DNA of 64,000 bases. Origin: Osmia lignaria lignaria (lineage: Eukaryota; Arthropoda; Insecta; Hymenoptera; Megachilidae). The translations under genes and the position numbers were made by a program. Location of the stretch: positions 2,416,001 through 2,480,000 of the forward strand of contig NC_135038.1 in the NCBI RefSeq assembly GCF_051020975.1, in the 5' to 3' direction. Positions 1 through 11,255 of the stretch are shown here, piece after piece. Positions within the stretch are counted from its first letter, which is position 1. The number at the start of each line of letters is the position of its first letter. Under the pieces are notes generated by a model. The model saw only the letters and a list, made by a program, of their open reading frames with translations. It was not told the origin of the DNA and did not search any database.

Positions 1-64
1 CACGCTTGGCTGGTCGTCGTATCTAATTCGAGATTCGACATCTCGGCTGAATACATATATGCGA
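1..64 (-). repeat. Fragment of the TA-flanked inverted-repeat element seen at 11.6 kb
   Basis: Read on the minus strand, this stretch resembles 11650-11709: the same order of a GCATATAT block, a CGAGATGTCGAATCTCG-like block and a terminal CCAAGCGTG is visible, with scattered mismatches. It is therefore a second, diverged copy of the 982-bp element described at 11607-12588. Its other end lies outside the window or has been lost. Homology is by eye only. Confidence 0.5.
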
Positions 65-695
65 GGTCCCTCCATTTATTAGTTCTAATAGTACCATAGT
101 ACTTTTTTATGCAGAATGTTTCAAGGAGTTGACACAAGTAAAAAAAAATGCAATTCCATTTAAATAAAAAGTGGATTTGCAGTTTTTAAGTGCATCGTTG
201 CATTCACGAAGAAAATGAAGTCATAGAAAAATAAACATTATCATACCATTGAACTTTTACATAAAGAGCTTTTTCCTATCTCTTACCAAATTTAATTAAA
301 AAACATTTATTTAAAGAAGTTAATAACTTTTTCTAAAAATAATTCTCAGGTTGCACGTTCCTTCGGTTCTTCACAGTAGGCGTATATTTTTCAGCAGCGA
401 GGGGTACTACGGTGCGCTATATAAAATCCACGCGTTTGGTTAGTCAGAATTTATCGGAGCGGGACAATTCTATCATTTGGGTTGAAAGAAGGATAGTACG
501 ATCACCGTACATCTCACTCTAACCACGCGCCAATGTTTCGCTTTCGTTTTTCAGGCGTATCGTCGAGATGCCTCTGGCGGGATGAGCATTTGAATGTGTT
601 TGTAAAAATACTTGTGGCGCTGTTGCCTTCCTAGATCGTATTGCGCGCGCGCTAGCTGAAAATTAAACCTTTCAAGTACGTACCAGACCACGCAA
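65..695. other. AT-rich stretch without a gene; possible Pol II promoter
   Basis: No supportable reading frame. A TATATAAAA box at 418-426 is followed about 24 bases later by TCAGA at 444-448, close to the arthropod initiator TCAGT. This could be the promoter of a decayed LTR, since a copia fragment follows at 696, but no matching LTR copy was found, so this is inference. Confidence 0.3.
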
Positions 696-2039
696 GTGGC
701 TCCACCAGGCCCAACGAAAAAACTGCTGCAATACCGACGTCCCGAATCGGAGAAGTCACGTGCCGTGTCTACCCTCTTAAAAGAAGATGAAAAGGTGTAC
801 CAGCCAATGAGGAACTATGAAACTCCAAAAGAAGAACAGGAAATTGAGGAAAAGGAGGATGAAGCGTCGGATCATACAGAAAATGTGGAGGAGTCGGTCA
901 CTGAAAAACAGGAAGAAGGGAGAGCAATAAGGCAAGTCTTGCGATTAACAAAATCACTGTACGGATTAAAGAAATTACCCAAGTGCTGGTACGAAAAATT
1001 TAACGATACCATAACTAAATATGGATTCAAAAGGTCAGAAAATGACTATTGTTTGTATAAGATGGGAAACATGTATCTATCATTATATGTGGATGATCTC
1101 TTGATATTTGGAAACAGCTTACAAGAAACAAAAGAATTGAAAAAAATCCTATCAAATAAATTTAAGATGAAGGATATCGGGTGTGAAAAACTAATGTACT
1201 TAGCAATCTCTATCTCTAAATTACCAGGAAAAATTCTAATTAATCAAACGAAGTATTTGGAAAATGTACTAAAGAAATATGGTATGGAAAATTGTAAGGG
1301 TAGCGATACACCAATGGATGCGAATTACAAATTAGACGAGGACTCAATTATCATTGAAACTTATGAAAAGCAATGTAGGTCACTTATAGGATCTCTTATG
1401 TATGCCGTGGTAGGATCAAGGCCAGATTTAGCAACTGCCGTAGGTTACTTAAGTAGATATCAAACAAAGCCGAGTGAAAATTTATGGAAAGCGTTGAAAA
1501 GAGTTTTAAGATACGTGAAACAGACTGTAAGTTATAACTTGATATATATTAATGGGAACTCCGATACACTGTCGCCGCTTAAAGGATATGCGGACGCTGA
1601 CTCGGGCTCGTGATAATGATAGAAAATCGACTAGTGGTTATATATTTAAACTATATGATAATACGGTTGTATGGAGATCTAAGAAACAAACAACTGTGGC
1701 TCTTAGTACGACTGAGACCGAGTTAGTCTCTTTATGTGAAGCAGCAGTAGAAGCATGTTGGCTTGTAAAATTGTTATCGGATTTAAAAATTGAGGTCCAT
1801 AATATACCTATCTACGAAGATAATCAAAGCACTATGAAAACTGTAAAAAATCCAGACCAAAAAGGACTGAAACATATGGATATTAAGTTCAACTTTGTAA
1901 AGCAAAAAGTATAGGAAGGTCTGATTGATGTGAGATATGTAAACACTAAATCTCAATTGGCTGATGCACTAACTAAACCTTTACCAAAGAATCAATTCCA
2001 ACAATTGATATTTGCATTAGATTTAAGAGATGTACATTG
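696..2039 (+). pseudogene. Copia-type retrotransposon pol fragment, internally deleted
   Basis: Ty1/copia polyprotein remnant. It starts with an acidic, lysine-rich hinge like the region between integrase and reverse transcriptase, then jumps directly into the middle of the RT (LTKSLYGLKKLPKCWYEKF, active site YVDDLLIF), so the N-terminal part of the RT is deleted. RNase H follows with YADAD, STTETELVSL, YEDNQST and the end motif ADALTKPLP. The frame changes once near 1610 and a TAG interrupts it at 1912-1914; reading resumes to a stop at 2037-2039. Gag, protease and integrase core are missing. The 3' LTR follows at once. This is a dead, deleted derivative. The family call rests on RT and RNase H motifs and is firm. 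Confidence 0.85.
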
Positions 2040-2046
2040 ATGGAGA

Positions 2047-2235
2047 GTGTTGAAGTACAATGCACATCTCAACATGTATGAATGTGACTGTACAAGATGT
2101 GTGGGAATCGATTATGGCGTCGATATGTAAGAAGAAAGAATGTGTTATAACTATTAAAGAAAGATATATGGAATATAGACGTGTATTTTATCAAATAAAA
2201 CCCAACATTATATAAGTATATTCTTTATTTTAACA
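2047..2235 (+). repeat. Probable 3' LTR of the plus-strand copia fragment
   Basis: Starts TGTTGAAGTACAATG directly after the purine-rich GATGGAGAG that follows the pol stop, as expected for a polypurine tract and LTR start. A plausible ...AACA end is at 2235. No second LTR copy is visible, so the right border is uncertain. Confidence 0.5.
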
Positions 2236-2483
2236 TCTCAGAAAGCATGTCTTCATCAAGCGAAGAACGGTTACGGACTGACTAAAAAACCCCCAGAAGG
2301 AAATCGGGGTCCTTTTTCCCTGACTGTGTTTATGACATTACCTCTAACTGAAGAACCTCTTGACTTGAGGAAACCCAGATACATGTGGCAGCTTTCTCTC
2401 CCCTTTGTTATGAACAGAGGTTCTCTAAGCAGTGAAGCATTTTTGTTTTAATTTTTAATATATATTTAATTAATAATTCAACA
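2236..2483 (-). repeat. Probable 3' LTR of the decayed minus-strand copia element
   Basis: On the minus strand a purine tract (complement of 2484-2496, core GAGGGGG) immediately precedes TGTTGAATTATT, the expected polypurine tract to LTR junction, which fixes the 2483 border. The distal border is not defined; the 2236 limit is simply the end of the neighbouring LTR. No partner LTR was found. Confidence 0.4.
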
Positions 2484-2801
2484 CGCCCCCTCAAAAATGA
2501 ATCAACTGTTCTGAATCTAACTAACGAAAAATTATCTATATTTATTTAATTTTATAATATCATAATTAATGTCAGTTCTTAATAAAAACTTTAATAAGAA
2601 CATTTCTTTCCTTGCCGTTTCCTGGGAGATTACACATGGTCCAACATTTGTTGCAAAGGATTAGGAAAACCCAGGAAAACCTAATCAGACCATATCAAAA
2701 ACTATTAAACTAAAATTCTCAAATATTCTTTCTATATATATATGTATCTTAACATTTAGCACCATTACTCCAGGCCCATTCTTGCCCTGAATTCCACAAA
2801 C

Positions 2802-5103
2802 TTAGGTGCCGGTAACGGTTTTGTCAGCTACCTGTCGTTCTGTAGAAACAAATTCAAGTTTAATAACACCTTTTTCTATCTGCTCTCTAGAAAAATGATA
2901 CTTGATATCGATATGCTTTAATTTCTTATGATTGCTCGGATTGTTTGCTATACTTATACAGCCGTTATGATCCTCATAAATTATAATCGGCTTTAAAACA
3001 TCTATATTAATACGTTTTGCTAATGATTTTAGCCATAAAGCTTCTCTAACGGCTTCAAACAGCGCCATATATCCAGCTTCTGTTGAGGAAGCAGCTACCG
3101 ATGATTGTCTTTTAGTTGCCCAACATATTGTACATCGTTCGAAAAGTTGAAATAAGTATCCCGTTGTACTCCTTCTATAATTTTCATCATGACCACCCCA
3201 ATCAGAATCTACATATCCACTTATAATTTCTTGATAATTACCTCTTACATAATTCAATTTAATAGTATTTGAACCTTTGAGATATCTTAATACACGTTTT
3301 AAATATTGCCAAAGTTCTTTATTATTTTTATTAGTATATCTACTTAGTATGTTCACAGCCGTACTTAAATCAGATCTTGTACATTACATTATGTACATTA
3401 AACAACCAATTAAGTTTCTACATGGTGCTTCATATTTTTCATCTGAATTTAAAGCTAAATAATCTAATTTACTTGGTAAAGGTGTACTAACCGGATTACA
3501 CTCATGCATGGCATGTTAAATTTTTCCAAAACTGTATTAATATATGCAGTCTGATCTAGGGTTGTCTTTTACTTTCAACTTTTATTCCTAAGAAGAATCT
3601 GATACTATTGAAATCTGTTATTTTAAATTTATTCATTAAATAACTTTTAAAACTAGTCATAGTTTCTATATCCGCAGTAGCAATCACAAGATCATCCACA
3701 TAGAACTACATATATATTTTTAAATATATTTCCTCTATCTAAAATATAAATACAACGATCGACTGATGAACTTTGGAAGCCTTTTTCTTTAAGACTTCTA
3801 TCAAATACTTCGAACCAACATCTTGCTGCCTACTTTAGACCATATATAGCTTTATTCAATTTACAAATTTGATTGCTTTTGCTTTTTACTCCTTGAGAAA
3901 CTTTCATATAAATTTCCTCTTTTATTCACCATTCAAAAATGCCGTCTTCACATTCATGTGGTGTGTCAATAAATTGAATTAATTTGCAAAAGCAATTATA
4001 AATCTAAAACTTGCCATCCTTGCAACCGGTGCAAATGTCTCGTTATAATCAATCAAATATTCCTGGCTAAAACCACGAGCAACAAGACGTGCTTTATATT
4101 TTGAAGGATTTCCATGTTCATTATGTTTTATCGTAAATATCCACTTACAGTCGACAATATTTATATTTTTAGGCATTTCTACCAAGGTCCAAGTTTTATT
4201 TTCTAAAAGTGAGTTTATCTCATCGTTAATTGCATTTTCCCATTTGGCTTTATCTTCTCTATCTTTAATTTCATCAAATGAACTGGGAATTTTATTAACA
4301 AATGATTGTGCACACATTAGAAGATCAAACTGTGTGTCACTTTCATTATATGAGATGGAGGGACGCTGCTTGACCCTATCACTCCTTCTAAGCATAGATT
4401 CATCTGGTATCTTATCATTATTAATTTGAGACGAAGAAGTATTATGCACATATGTTTCTATCAGAGATTTGTTAGGTTCTTCACCTAATTTTATTTCTGA
4501 ACTTACTTTTCTACTCGACTCTAGTTCATCTGATTTATCATTATCAGATTTTTTTAGACGTTTCACCTATTTCTACTGATTTTGACCGTATGTCAGATGC
4601 ATCAGTTTTATTGTAGGTGTTTTTATCAACACTTTCAAATCTCATTATCGGTCGAGTTTTCAAGTAATCTATTTCATCTACAATTACATCTCGCACTACA
4701 AGAAATTTTTCATTTACTACATCCCACACTTTATAGCCATTCGGTTTATAACCCATTAAAATTCCCTTCCAAGACTTTTCATCAAATTTAGTCTTTCTGA
4801 TTTTATTATGGACATAAACAGTTGAACCGAAAATCTTTAAACACTTTAATTTTGGCTTCTTACTGTGCCACAATTCGAATGGTGTTTTATTTATTTTTAA
4901 AGCTCTTTTCGGGGTTCTATTAATTAAATATGTAGCAGTTAGCACTGCCTCACCCCAAAAAACTTTATCTAAACTAGCACCACTTATCATTGTGCGTGCT
5001 TTCTCTATTATAGTCCTAACCATTCGTTCTGAAACACCATTCAATTGAGGAGTTCGTGGAACAGTTAAATGAAAACTAATACCTCTTTGCACACAATAAT
5101 CCT
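2802..5103 (-). pseudogene. Decayed copia-type pol: integrase C-terminus, RT and RNase H
   Basis: Minus-strand Ty1/copia polyprotein remnant. From 5092 down: integrase C-terminal part with the catalytic-Glu box (PRTPQLNGVSERMVRT), the basic hinge, then the RT start at about 4300-3980 (WIFTIKHNEHG, KARLVARGFSQEY, ETFAPVARMASFR). The RT middle (3357-3978) is broken by several frameshifts and stops. RNase H is at 3356-2802 (YVDSDWGGHDE, SSTEAGYMAL, YEDHNGC, KLKHIDIKYHFSRE). The upstream part of the integrase is not missing but displaced: it resumes at 16824 on the far side of a nested element. Many lesions make this one of the oldest elements in the window. Confidence 0.85.
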
Positions 5104-5356
5104 TGATGGAATGCAGGGTTTAGATACACACAAATAATTGTTTGTTAATATGATTTTAATAGATATCGTTGAGCGTGTTTTAACATGCTTCTAGTTGTAA
5201 CGAAGAAACATAACACAAGCATATATATGGCGGGAATACGAAAGTGACGCAACGAACGTAGAGACAGTCGAGTCCAAAAGAAAAAACTAAAACAGGTTTA
5301 GAATACGTACTAACAAAAAAAAAATTCAGTAAGAAGATGGATTATACATACTAACA
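5104..5356 (-). repeat. 3' LTR of nested copia element, with 41-bp extra segment
   Basis: Bases 5104-5315 match the 5' LTR 16612-16823 at equal length. A further 41 bases (5316-5356, starting with an A-run) end in a second copy of TACTAACA. The polypurine tract (complement of 5357-5361, GGGGG) abuts 5356, so the extra segment lies inside the LTR end. Confidence 0.8.
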
Positions 5357-5455
5357 CCCCCACTTATTATTACTATTATTATTATTAATCAGGTTGAGGC
5401 CTGCCCGGCACTCAGTCCTTGGGGACCATTATACCCGGGCCGCTAGGCAGCCTCT

Positions 5456-8400
5456 TTACTGGCTGTGCCTTGGCAGCTGGGCTTCTGTAGCAAAATTTAG
5501 AAGCACTGGCACCAGGCCAGCCGAGATGCTTAATGATGAGGGTTCCAAGGTCCCCAGGATTGATCCTCTTAGGGCCCTTAGTTCCCTGCATCTTAGAAGT
5601 ACGTGGAGAGGTGTTTCGTCCTCTTCCTCACACCTCGGACATATTGTCTCTTCTGTGAGTCTCATGCGCGCGAGGTGTTTCTTCGTGTACCAGTGTCCTG
5701 TCACTAGGCCCACGAGCATGGGCAGTTGCGCCCTGTCCAGGTGAATTAGGGTGTCACCCAGCTTCTGTGACGGTCCCTCAAATAGGGTCCTCGTGTGTCT
5801 CATGCCATTAGCGTTATGCCAGAGCCTAGTGAATTCCTGGTTTAACCAGTCCTTAGCCAGGCCTTTCAACGCATAGGTTGAGACACCAATGAGGTACTCA
5901 TGGCATGGCTGGGAGCTTGTCGCCCCCAGTCGTGCCAATTCGTTAGCCCTCTCGTTACCTGGGATACCAGCGTGACCTGGTACCCATAGCAGCTTAACTC
6001 TGTTGTTCAGAGATAGTTGTCTCAAAGTCAGTGCACAGTCCTTGACTAGCTTAGACCCTACCTCCACTCTATGGAGGGCTCTAAGCGCAGCAATACTGTC
6101 ACTGCAGATGTAGATGTGTTTGCCCGAATGGTCTTTTTCCAAATTATATTTGGCGCAGGCCCATATGGCAAACACTTCTGCTTGGAAAACCGTAGCGTGG
6201 TGGCCCAGTTTATAGGTCATTTCAACCTTTGGGCTCTCCCCCGCTACCCCGGCTCCGGTGCCAGATCCGGTCTTGGAGCCGTCTGTGAACCAGACCAGCC
6301 CCCCCGGAGTCAGGATGCCGCTAGGGTCCTCCAGCCATTTCTCCCTATCTGGGATATTTAAGTCATATTCTCGTCTCAAGAGGTACTCCGTCTTGCAGCG
6401 GTCACCACCGTGGGTCAGAATTAGCTCCGATCCCCGATCCCTTAGGATCTCCGTGTGCCCGCCGCTCGCCGGGCACCATTCTTCAGCTTGGTGCAGGCGG
6501 ATGGCCGCTCTTCAAGCCGTTGCCATCACTGTTAAATGGGGTGGCTTGATGTCGAGCAGCGCACCCATAGCCATAGTGGGCGTGGTGGGAAGCGAACCTG
6601 TTATCCCCAGCAACGCTATTCGGTATATTCTTTCTATTGTCCTTCTGTGTGCTCCCCTCTTCATAGAGGTCCACCACACAATTGAGGCGTATGTTATAAT
6701 GGGTTCAAGGATGGCCTGGTATATCCACCAGACCATCCTTGGTTTGAGTCCCCATGTGGGGCCAAACAGCCTGCGGCAGGCCCAGTAGGTGCTGATTGCT
6801 TTCTGGGTCTGTCTGTTCACGTGGTTCTTCCAGCTGAGTTTTTTATCTAGTGTGACACCAAGATATTTTACCTCATCTGTGAGTTGTAGTTGCGTCCCAA
6901 AGAGATGAGGAGCCTTAAAATAGAAGCATCTTCTCCTTGTGAATAGGACCAACTCCGTTTTGCTCAGGTTTACCGAGAGCGAGTGTGATCGACACCAGGA
7001 TTCCACAAGCGTGATAGCCTTTTGCAACCTCCTCGCTAATTCCAGCGGGTGTCTGCCTCTGACCGTGATCGTAAGGTCGTCGGCGTAACCCTGAACCGCA
7101 AAGCCTTCTGTGGTGAGGATACGTATGAATTCGTCAACCACGAGGGTCCACAGCAGGGGGGACAGGACTCCTCCCTGCGGGCAACCCCTCGCGACGTCGG
7201 CCCTCACCGTCTCCTCTCCCAGGCTTGCTGTGACTGTTCTGTTCGTCAGCATATTGTGGATCCATCTTACGACGGAGTCCTTAATATTGTATCTCATCGC
7301 GGCTTCCTGTATAGCATCGTGAGGGGTGTTGTCAAACGCCCCCTCGATGTCGAGGAAGATGCATAGAGCAGATTCACCGTTCGACAGTGCACCTTCGATA
7401 GAACCTACCAGGTTGTGAAGTGCCGTTTCGGTGGATTTGCTGTTTTGGTAGGCGTGTTGTGAGGGGTGCAGCGGTTTGCTGGTCAAAACCTCATCTCTGA
7501 TGTACCTGTCAACTAGCCTCTCCAGCGTTTTAAGCAAGAAAGAGGTGAGGCTGATGGGTCTGTACGACTTGGCAAGGTCATTCCCTGGCTTCGGGATGAA
7601 CACTACCTTGGAGTATCTCCAGGCTTTGGGTACGTAGCACTTCGCTAGGCGGGATTTGGAGATCTGGCCCAGGCGCCTGTACAGGTCCTCCCCGCCCTCT
7701 TGAAGGAGTGCTGGGAAGATCCCGTCAGCGCCTGGGCTCTTGAATCTTTTGAAGGAGCCGATGGCCCACCTCACCCTGTCCGTGTTAATCACCTTCTCAG
7801 TTATTCCCCAGTCCGCTGGAGCAGGGTCGGTGCGCGCGGTATTGCTACGGCGCTGCTCCCGATCCTCTGCTGCTGAGCCTGGGAAGTGTGCTTGAATAAG
7901 GTGCTCTAGTGTTTCCCTGTGGTTGTTCGTTAGACCTCTGTTTGGGAGTCTAAGGCGATCTGATCTCGGTGAAGGGCTTATCGTGAAGACCTTTCTTAAC
8001 CTGGCAACTACAGGTAGTGCCTCGGTTTCTTTGCAGAAGGTCTTCCAGGCCGTCCTCTTGCTGGTTCTTATTAGCTTTTTGTAAGCTTACTGGGACTTTT
8101 TGTATTTGTCCCAAGCTGGCTCCGTATTTACCTTCATGGCTTTATTCAGTAGTTTGCGGGTATCTTTCCTGGCTTGGTCCAATTTCTTGTTCCACCAGGG
8201 GACCCTTTTGCTACTGTTCCTGATTCTGGCCGGACAGGCAGCTTCATAGGCTTGAGTAATGGCGGAGCTCAGATGCTCCACCGCTTGCTCAATTTCGCCT
8301 ATGGTCCTGAGACGCTGACAGTTCCCCTTCAGCCTCCCTTCCAGGCCCTCTTTATAGAGTGCCCAGTTCGTGACCTTTAGGTTCCTGTAAGCCTCGCCAA

Positions 8401-9100
8401 TGTCGCTGTCCCTGTCGCCTGTTAGTACAAAGGTGATAAGGCGGTGGTCCGAGAGTGTGCTCTCGTCCCGTACCTGCCAGTGTTTAATGATCTGTGTCAC
8501 CTTAGCAGAGCCCAGGGTCAGATCAATCACCTCCTGTCTGCGGGAGGTAACAAAGGTGGGAGAGGAGCCTATGTTAAGGATCTCCAGGCCCGTGGTGGCG
8601 AGGTACTCCAGCAATGCTGTGCCTCTACCGTTGGTATTTGTACTGCCCCATACGGTATGGTGCGAGTTAGCGTCGCAACCGATCACCAGGTGCAGACCGT
8701 TAACAGCACAGTGATCTATCAGAGCCCTGAGTTCCCTCGTAGGTGGAGGTTCCTCGGAGTCGTACGACAGGTACGCCGAGCATACCACCAGCTCTGACGT
8801 GTTCCCACCGAGGTTAAGTTTAACCTTAACCGCTGAAAGATCAGCTGTACAGAGTTCATTAAGTTTCAGGGCCGCTATCTCCTTCTTGACGAAGATACAA
8901 GCCCTGGGCCTTGTGGATGTGGCATCATAGTAAAGTGAGCCGCACCCCGTGTTTAGCCCTCCTACACGTTCGTTGTGAATCCAAGGTTCTTGTATGAGGG
9001 CTATATCTGTCTGCCCCATCGTTAGGCGGCACAGGAGAATATCCGTTGCCGCCTTGCAATGTTGCAAGTTGATCTGCGAGAACCTGGCACCTTGTTGGTG
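5456..9100 (-). pseudogene. LINE ORF2: AP endonuclease, reverse transcriptase, RNase H (two nonsense codons)
   Basis: Endonuclease first (ALIQEPW, IGCDANSHHTVWG, TLSDHRLITF), then RT (SPGADGIFPALLQ, FLDIEGAFDNT, GCPQGGVLSPLLW, VQGYADDLTI), then RNase H (WFTDGSKTGSG, FQAEVFAI, ICSDSIAAL, WVPGHAGIPGNERAN) and a C-terminal CPRC...H...C knuckle. All parts share one frame; the only breaks are TAA at 8087-8089 in the linker before the RT and TGA at 6512-6514 before RNase H. A TGA at 9101-9103 precedes the frame and no convincing ATG lies before the endonuclease, so the original start is unclear. A separate 78-codon frame (9404-9168) sits between ORF1 and ORF2 and may be decayed linker. Copying by target-primed reverse transcription is known for the family. 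Confidence 0.85.
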
Positions 9101-9411
9101 TCAGACGTGGTCCGGTCTCGCTTGCTCGGAGTAGGCGTGTTATGTTCCCCGCCGGGGCCCCTTATACCTACTCGTGAGGGGGACCCTTACCGGGGCCCAT
9201 CCCTCTCATTCCCCTGATACCGGCCTTCAGGGTGTGCATCAGGGTACGTTGACTCCCCTTTTGCACCCCCAGAAGCCCGGTTCGTTTCGTCGCCTCCGCC
9301 GTGGTCGGCCTTCCCCTTGACATTGCTGCCTTGAGGATGCTCCCACCGGACGGAGGTTGCGTTCCGGCGGCCTTCGGTCCTTGGGAGGGTCCGGCAGCCG
9401 CCATCTCTATG

Positions 9412-10809
9412 TTACATCCCTTGGGTTAGGTGGGTGGGAGGGTGTCGGCGCAGGGGGCGAGGGTCTCCGAGGTCGCCGTTGCCAGCGCCCTGGGCTCCCC
9501 TTCTCCCCCATCCGCACCGCTCGTCCCCGCCCCCCCTTCCTCCATCACCGGAGTCCCCCGGGGTCCTCCGAGGGTTTTTAGCTATTGGTCCCGGTTTATT
9601 CCCGGCGACCTTGTCAGGGTTCTTCATATCCTCCGTGGTCCCGGCAGGTCCCTCTCTGAAGAGTGCCCTGCGTAGTCCCACGTGGACCTCAGAACCCGGC
9701 CTCTTGATGAGGCTGTGTGACGCAGGGTCAACCCCCAGGACGAGAGTTACCGAATGCGGTCCCTCCCTCCTGCTCCACACTCTCCACAGGTTAGTGCGGA
9801 GCCCCGGGTTCTGACCCTCCATCATTTTTAATATGGCCTCCGTCGCCACCGGAGGGCCGGGGATGACTGTCGCCATCCTTCTGAGCTTAGGGAGGCGCCG
9901 GCCATCCAACACCTGGAGGCTCGCCCCCTCCCACGGCTTGATCTTGGTGGCAGTGGCCCTCAGCCACTCCACCGCTCCGGTGTCCGCGCAGGTCACTAGA
10001 AGCAGGCCCCCTGCGAACCGGCACTCGTCGAAGCGCGGCATGGTCTCCCCTGTTTGGAGCCCACACAGCGCTCCCACAATCGCCTGCTCGATGGCGGAAG
10101 CCTGCGCCTCAGTGAGGGTTGAGTCAGGGTAGTTGGCCGGCGCGATTGCCAGCCTCCTCTCCGCCGTCAGCGCCTCACTGAAGCTTTTTGGCGAAGGAAA
10201 GACCCTTTGTCTTTTCTTCACGCGAGGCTGAGTATTTGGGGAGACGGATGGTCGGGTCCTTTTGAGCCCCTTACCATCCGTTCCTTTGCCGCCCACCTGC
10301 GACGTCCCTGCGCGGGGTTTCCCGATGACCGGGCCCCCCCTCGCAGCGGCCGTCGCCGGGGCCATCCCAGCCTTGCTCTTAGTCTCCGCGGTGGCAGTCC
10401 CGTCGGAAGTCCCTGGCAGGGCTAAGCACGCCCTGCGGGCCTTCTTCCTGGCTGCTCCGCTGAGCTTTACCTTCTTGTGTGCTTCCGGGTTCGGTTCCGG
10501 AATTTCTCCCTGGTCGTCCCCGGTCGCGTCAGAGGAAGGCTCCTCATTGAGGGTAAGCATGTCCAGAGCCGGCAAGGTTGTAACCTCGCCTGCCGCGGAC
10601 ATGCTTCCCCCAGAACCACTCGTCAGCGGTGTTTCGGAGGCGGTCCCCAAGATTGGGTCCCGTCCCTTCTCAACCAGCCCGCTTCTGGGTGGATTCGTGT
10701 TGGTTTCTGTTGTTGTGTTTATGTCCATGTTCGTGTCCGTGTTTGTGTCCGAGTTTGTCTGAGTGTTAGTGTTATTAGGGTTTTTGTTTTTGCTTTTGTT
10801 TTTGTCCAT
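9412..10809 (-). CDS. LINE ORF1 (nucleic-acid-binding Gag-like protein)
   Basis: 465-aa open frame. I chose the ATG at 10809 (MDKNKSKNKN) over an in-frame ATG 49 codons upstream, because the nearly identical leader of the other LINE at 63.5 kb also ends just before an ATGGA start. The N-terminus is low-complexity (Asn/Thr/Lys), the middle is basic with an SGAARKKARRA stretch, and the C-terminal third resembles the DUF4780 domain found in many insect LINE ORF1 proteins (DTGAVEWLRATATKIKPWEG, LPKLRRMATVIPGPP). I see no CCHC knuckles, unlike the R1-type ORF1 at 61-63.5 kb. Family role: binds element RNA and forms the RNP. The frame is uninterrupted although its partner ORF2 is dead. Confidence 0.75.
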   Translation of the reverse strand: MDKNKSKNKNPNNTNTQTNSDTNTDTNMDINTTTETNTNPPRSGLVEKGRDPILGTASETPLTSGSGGSMSAAGEVTTLPALDMLTLNEEPSSDATGDDQGEIPEPNPEAHKKVKLSGAARKKARRACLALPGTSDGTATAETKSKAGMAPATAAARGGPVIGKPRAGTSQVGGKGTDGKGLKRTRPSVSPNTQPRVKKRQRVFPSPKSFSEALTAERRLAIAPANYPDSTLTEAQASAIEQAIVGALCGLQTGETMPRFDECRFAGGLLLVTCADTGAVEWLRATATKIKPWEGASLQVLDGRRLPKLRRMATVIPGPPVATEAILKMMEGQNPGLRTNLWRVWSRREGPHSVTLVLGVDPASHSLIKRPGSEVHVGLRRALFREGPAGTTEDMKNPDKVAGNKPGPIAKNPRRTPGDSGDGGRGGGDERCGWGRRGAQGAGNGDLGDPRPLRRHPPTHLTQGM

Positions 10810-11255
10810 GTATGTCCCACGAGTAGTCGGGAAGTATACGTCCACCCCTGCAGAGCCCGCTTGCAAGGGTAAGGCTAGATACAATGGGGGGACGCCTGGT
10901 ACCCCAAGGGCATCGTTCGTGACACCATTACCCCGGTGCCATCCAGCTCTCGACATGATTGCTTACACCTTAGCTTGGGGAGCTGGTCCGCGACGGGGCT
11001 TTAGTTCCCCTCCGAGGGTTTTTAGGCCTTCAGGGGTCCCTTATAGCACCCGTTGGCCGGGGCACTCCGTAGGCACACTTTCTCCGTATCCCGGTCGCCA
11101 GAGGCGTCCCGTTCCACGGTACTCGGGGCCCACTTCACGCGCCCGGTCGTCCTCCTATCCGCCACCCGGAGACGCACTCGGTTGGAGCTCAGCCTGGATC
11201 GATCAGAGGTCGTCCTGGTTCCCCGCGCCCCTTTCGGGGGTTGGGGCACTCCGAG
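10810..11255 (-). promoter_or_regulatory. LINE 5' UTR / internal promoter region
   Basis: GC-rich leader from the target duplication to ORF1. Its ORF1-proximal ~100 bases are clearly similar to the leader of the other LINE at 63505-63605. LINE 5' UTRs usually carry the internal Pol II promoter; no specific box was identified. Confidence 0.5.

Larger units (their letters stand above)
5367..11255 (-). mobile_element. Full-length LINE with RNase H domain, inserted at the PPT/LTR junction of the copia element
   Basis: Non-LTR retrotransposon on the minus strand, bounded by the 14-bp target duplication AACACCCCCACTTA at 5353-5366 and 11256-11269. The 3' end carries an (AAT)n-type tail. It contains a 5' UTR, ORF1 (9412-10809) and ORF2 (5456-9100) encoding endonuclease, RT and RNase H. 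An RNase H after the RT and an ORF1 with a C-terminal domain of DUF4780 type suggest the I/LOA side of the R1-I group; that placement is inference. Two nonsense codons in ORF2 make it inactive. Confidence 0.9.

Noticed and set aside
9168..9404. 78-codon minus-strand frame between LINE ORF1 and ORF2
   Set aside because: Could be a decayed linker of ORF2, but it is in a different frame from both and has no domain, so not called as a gene.
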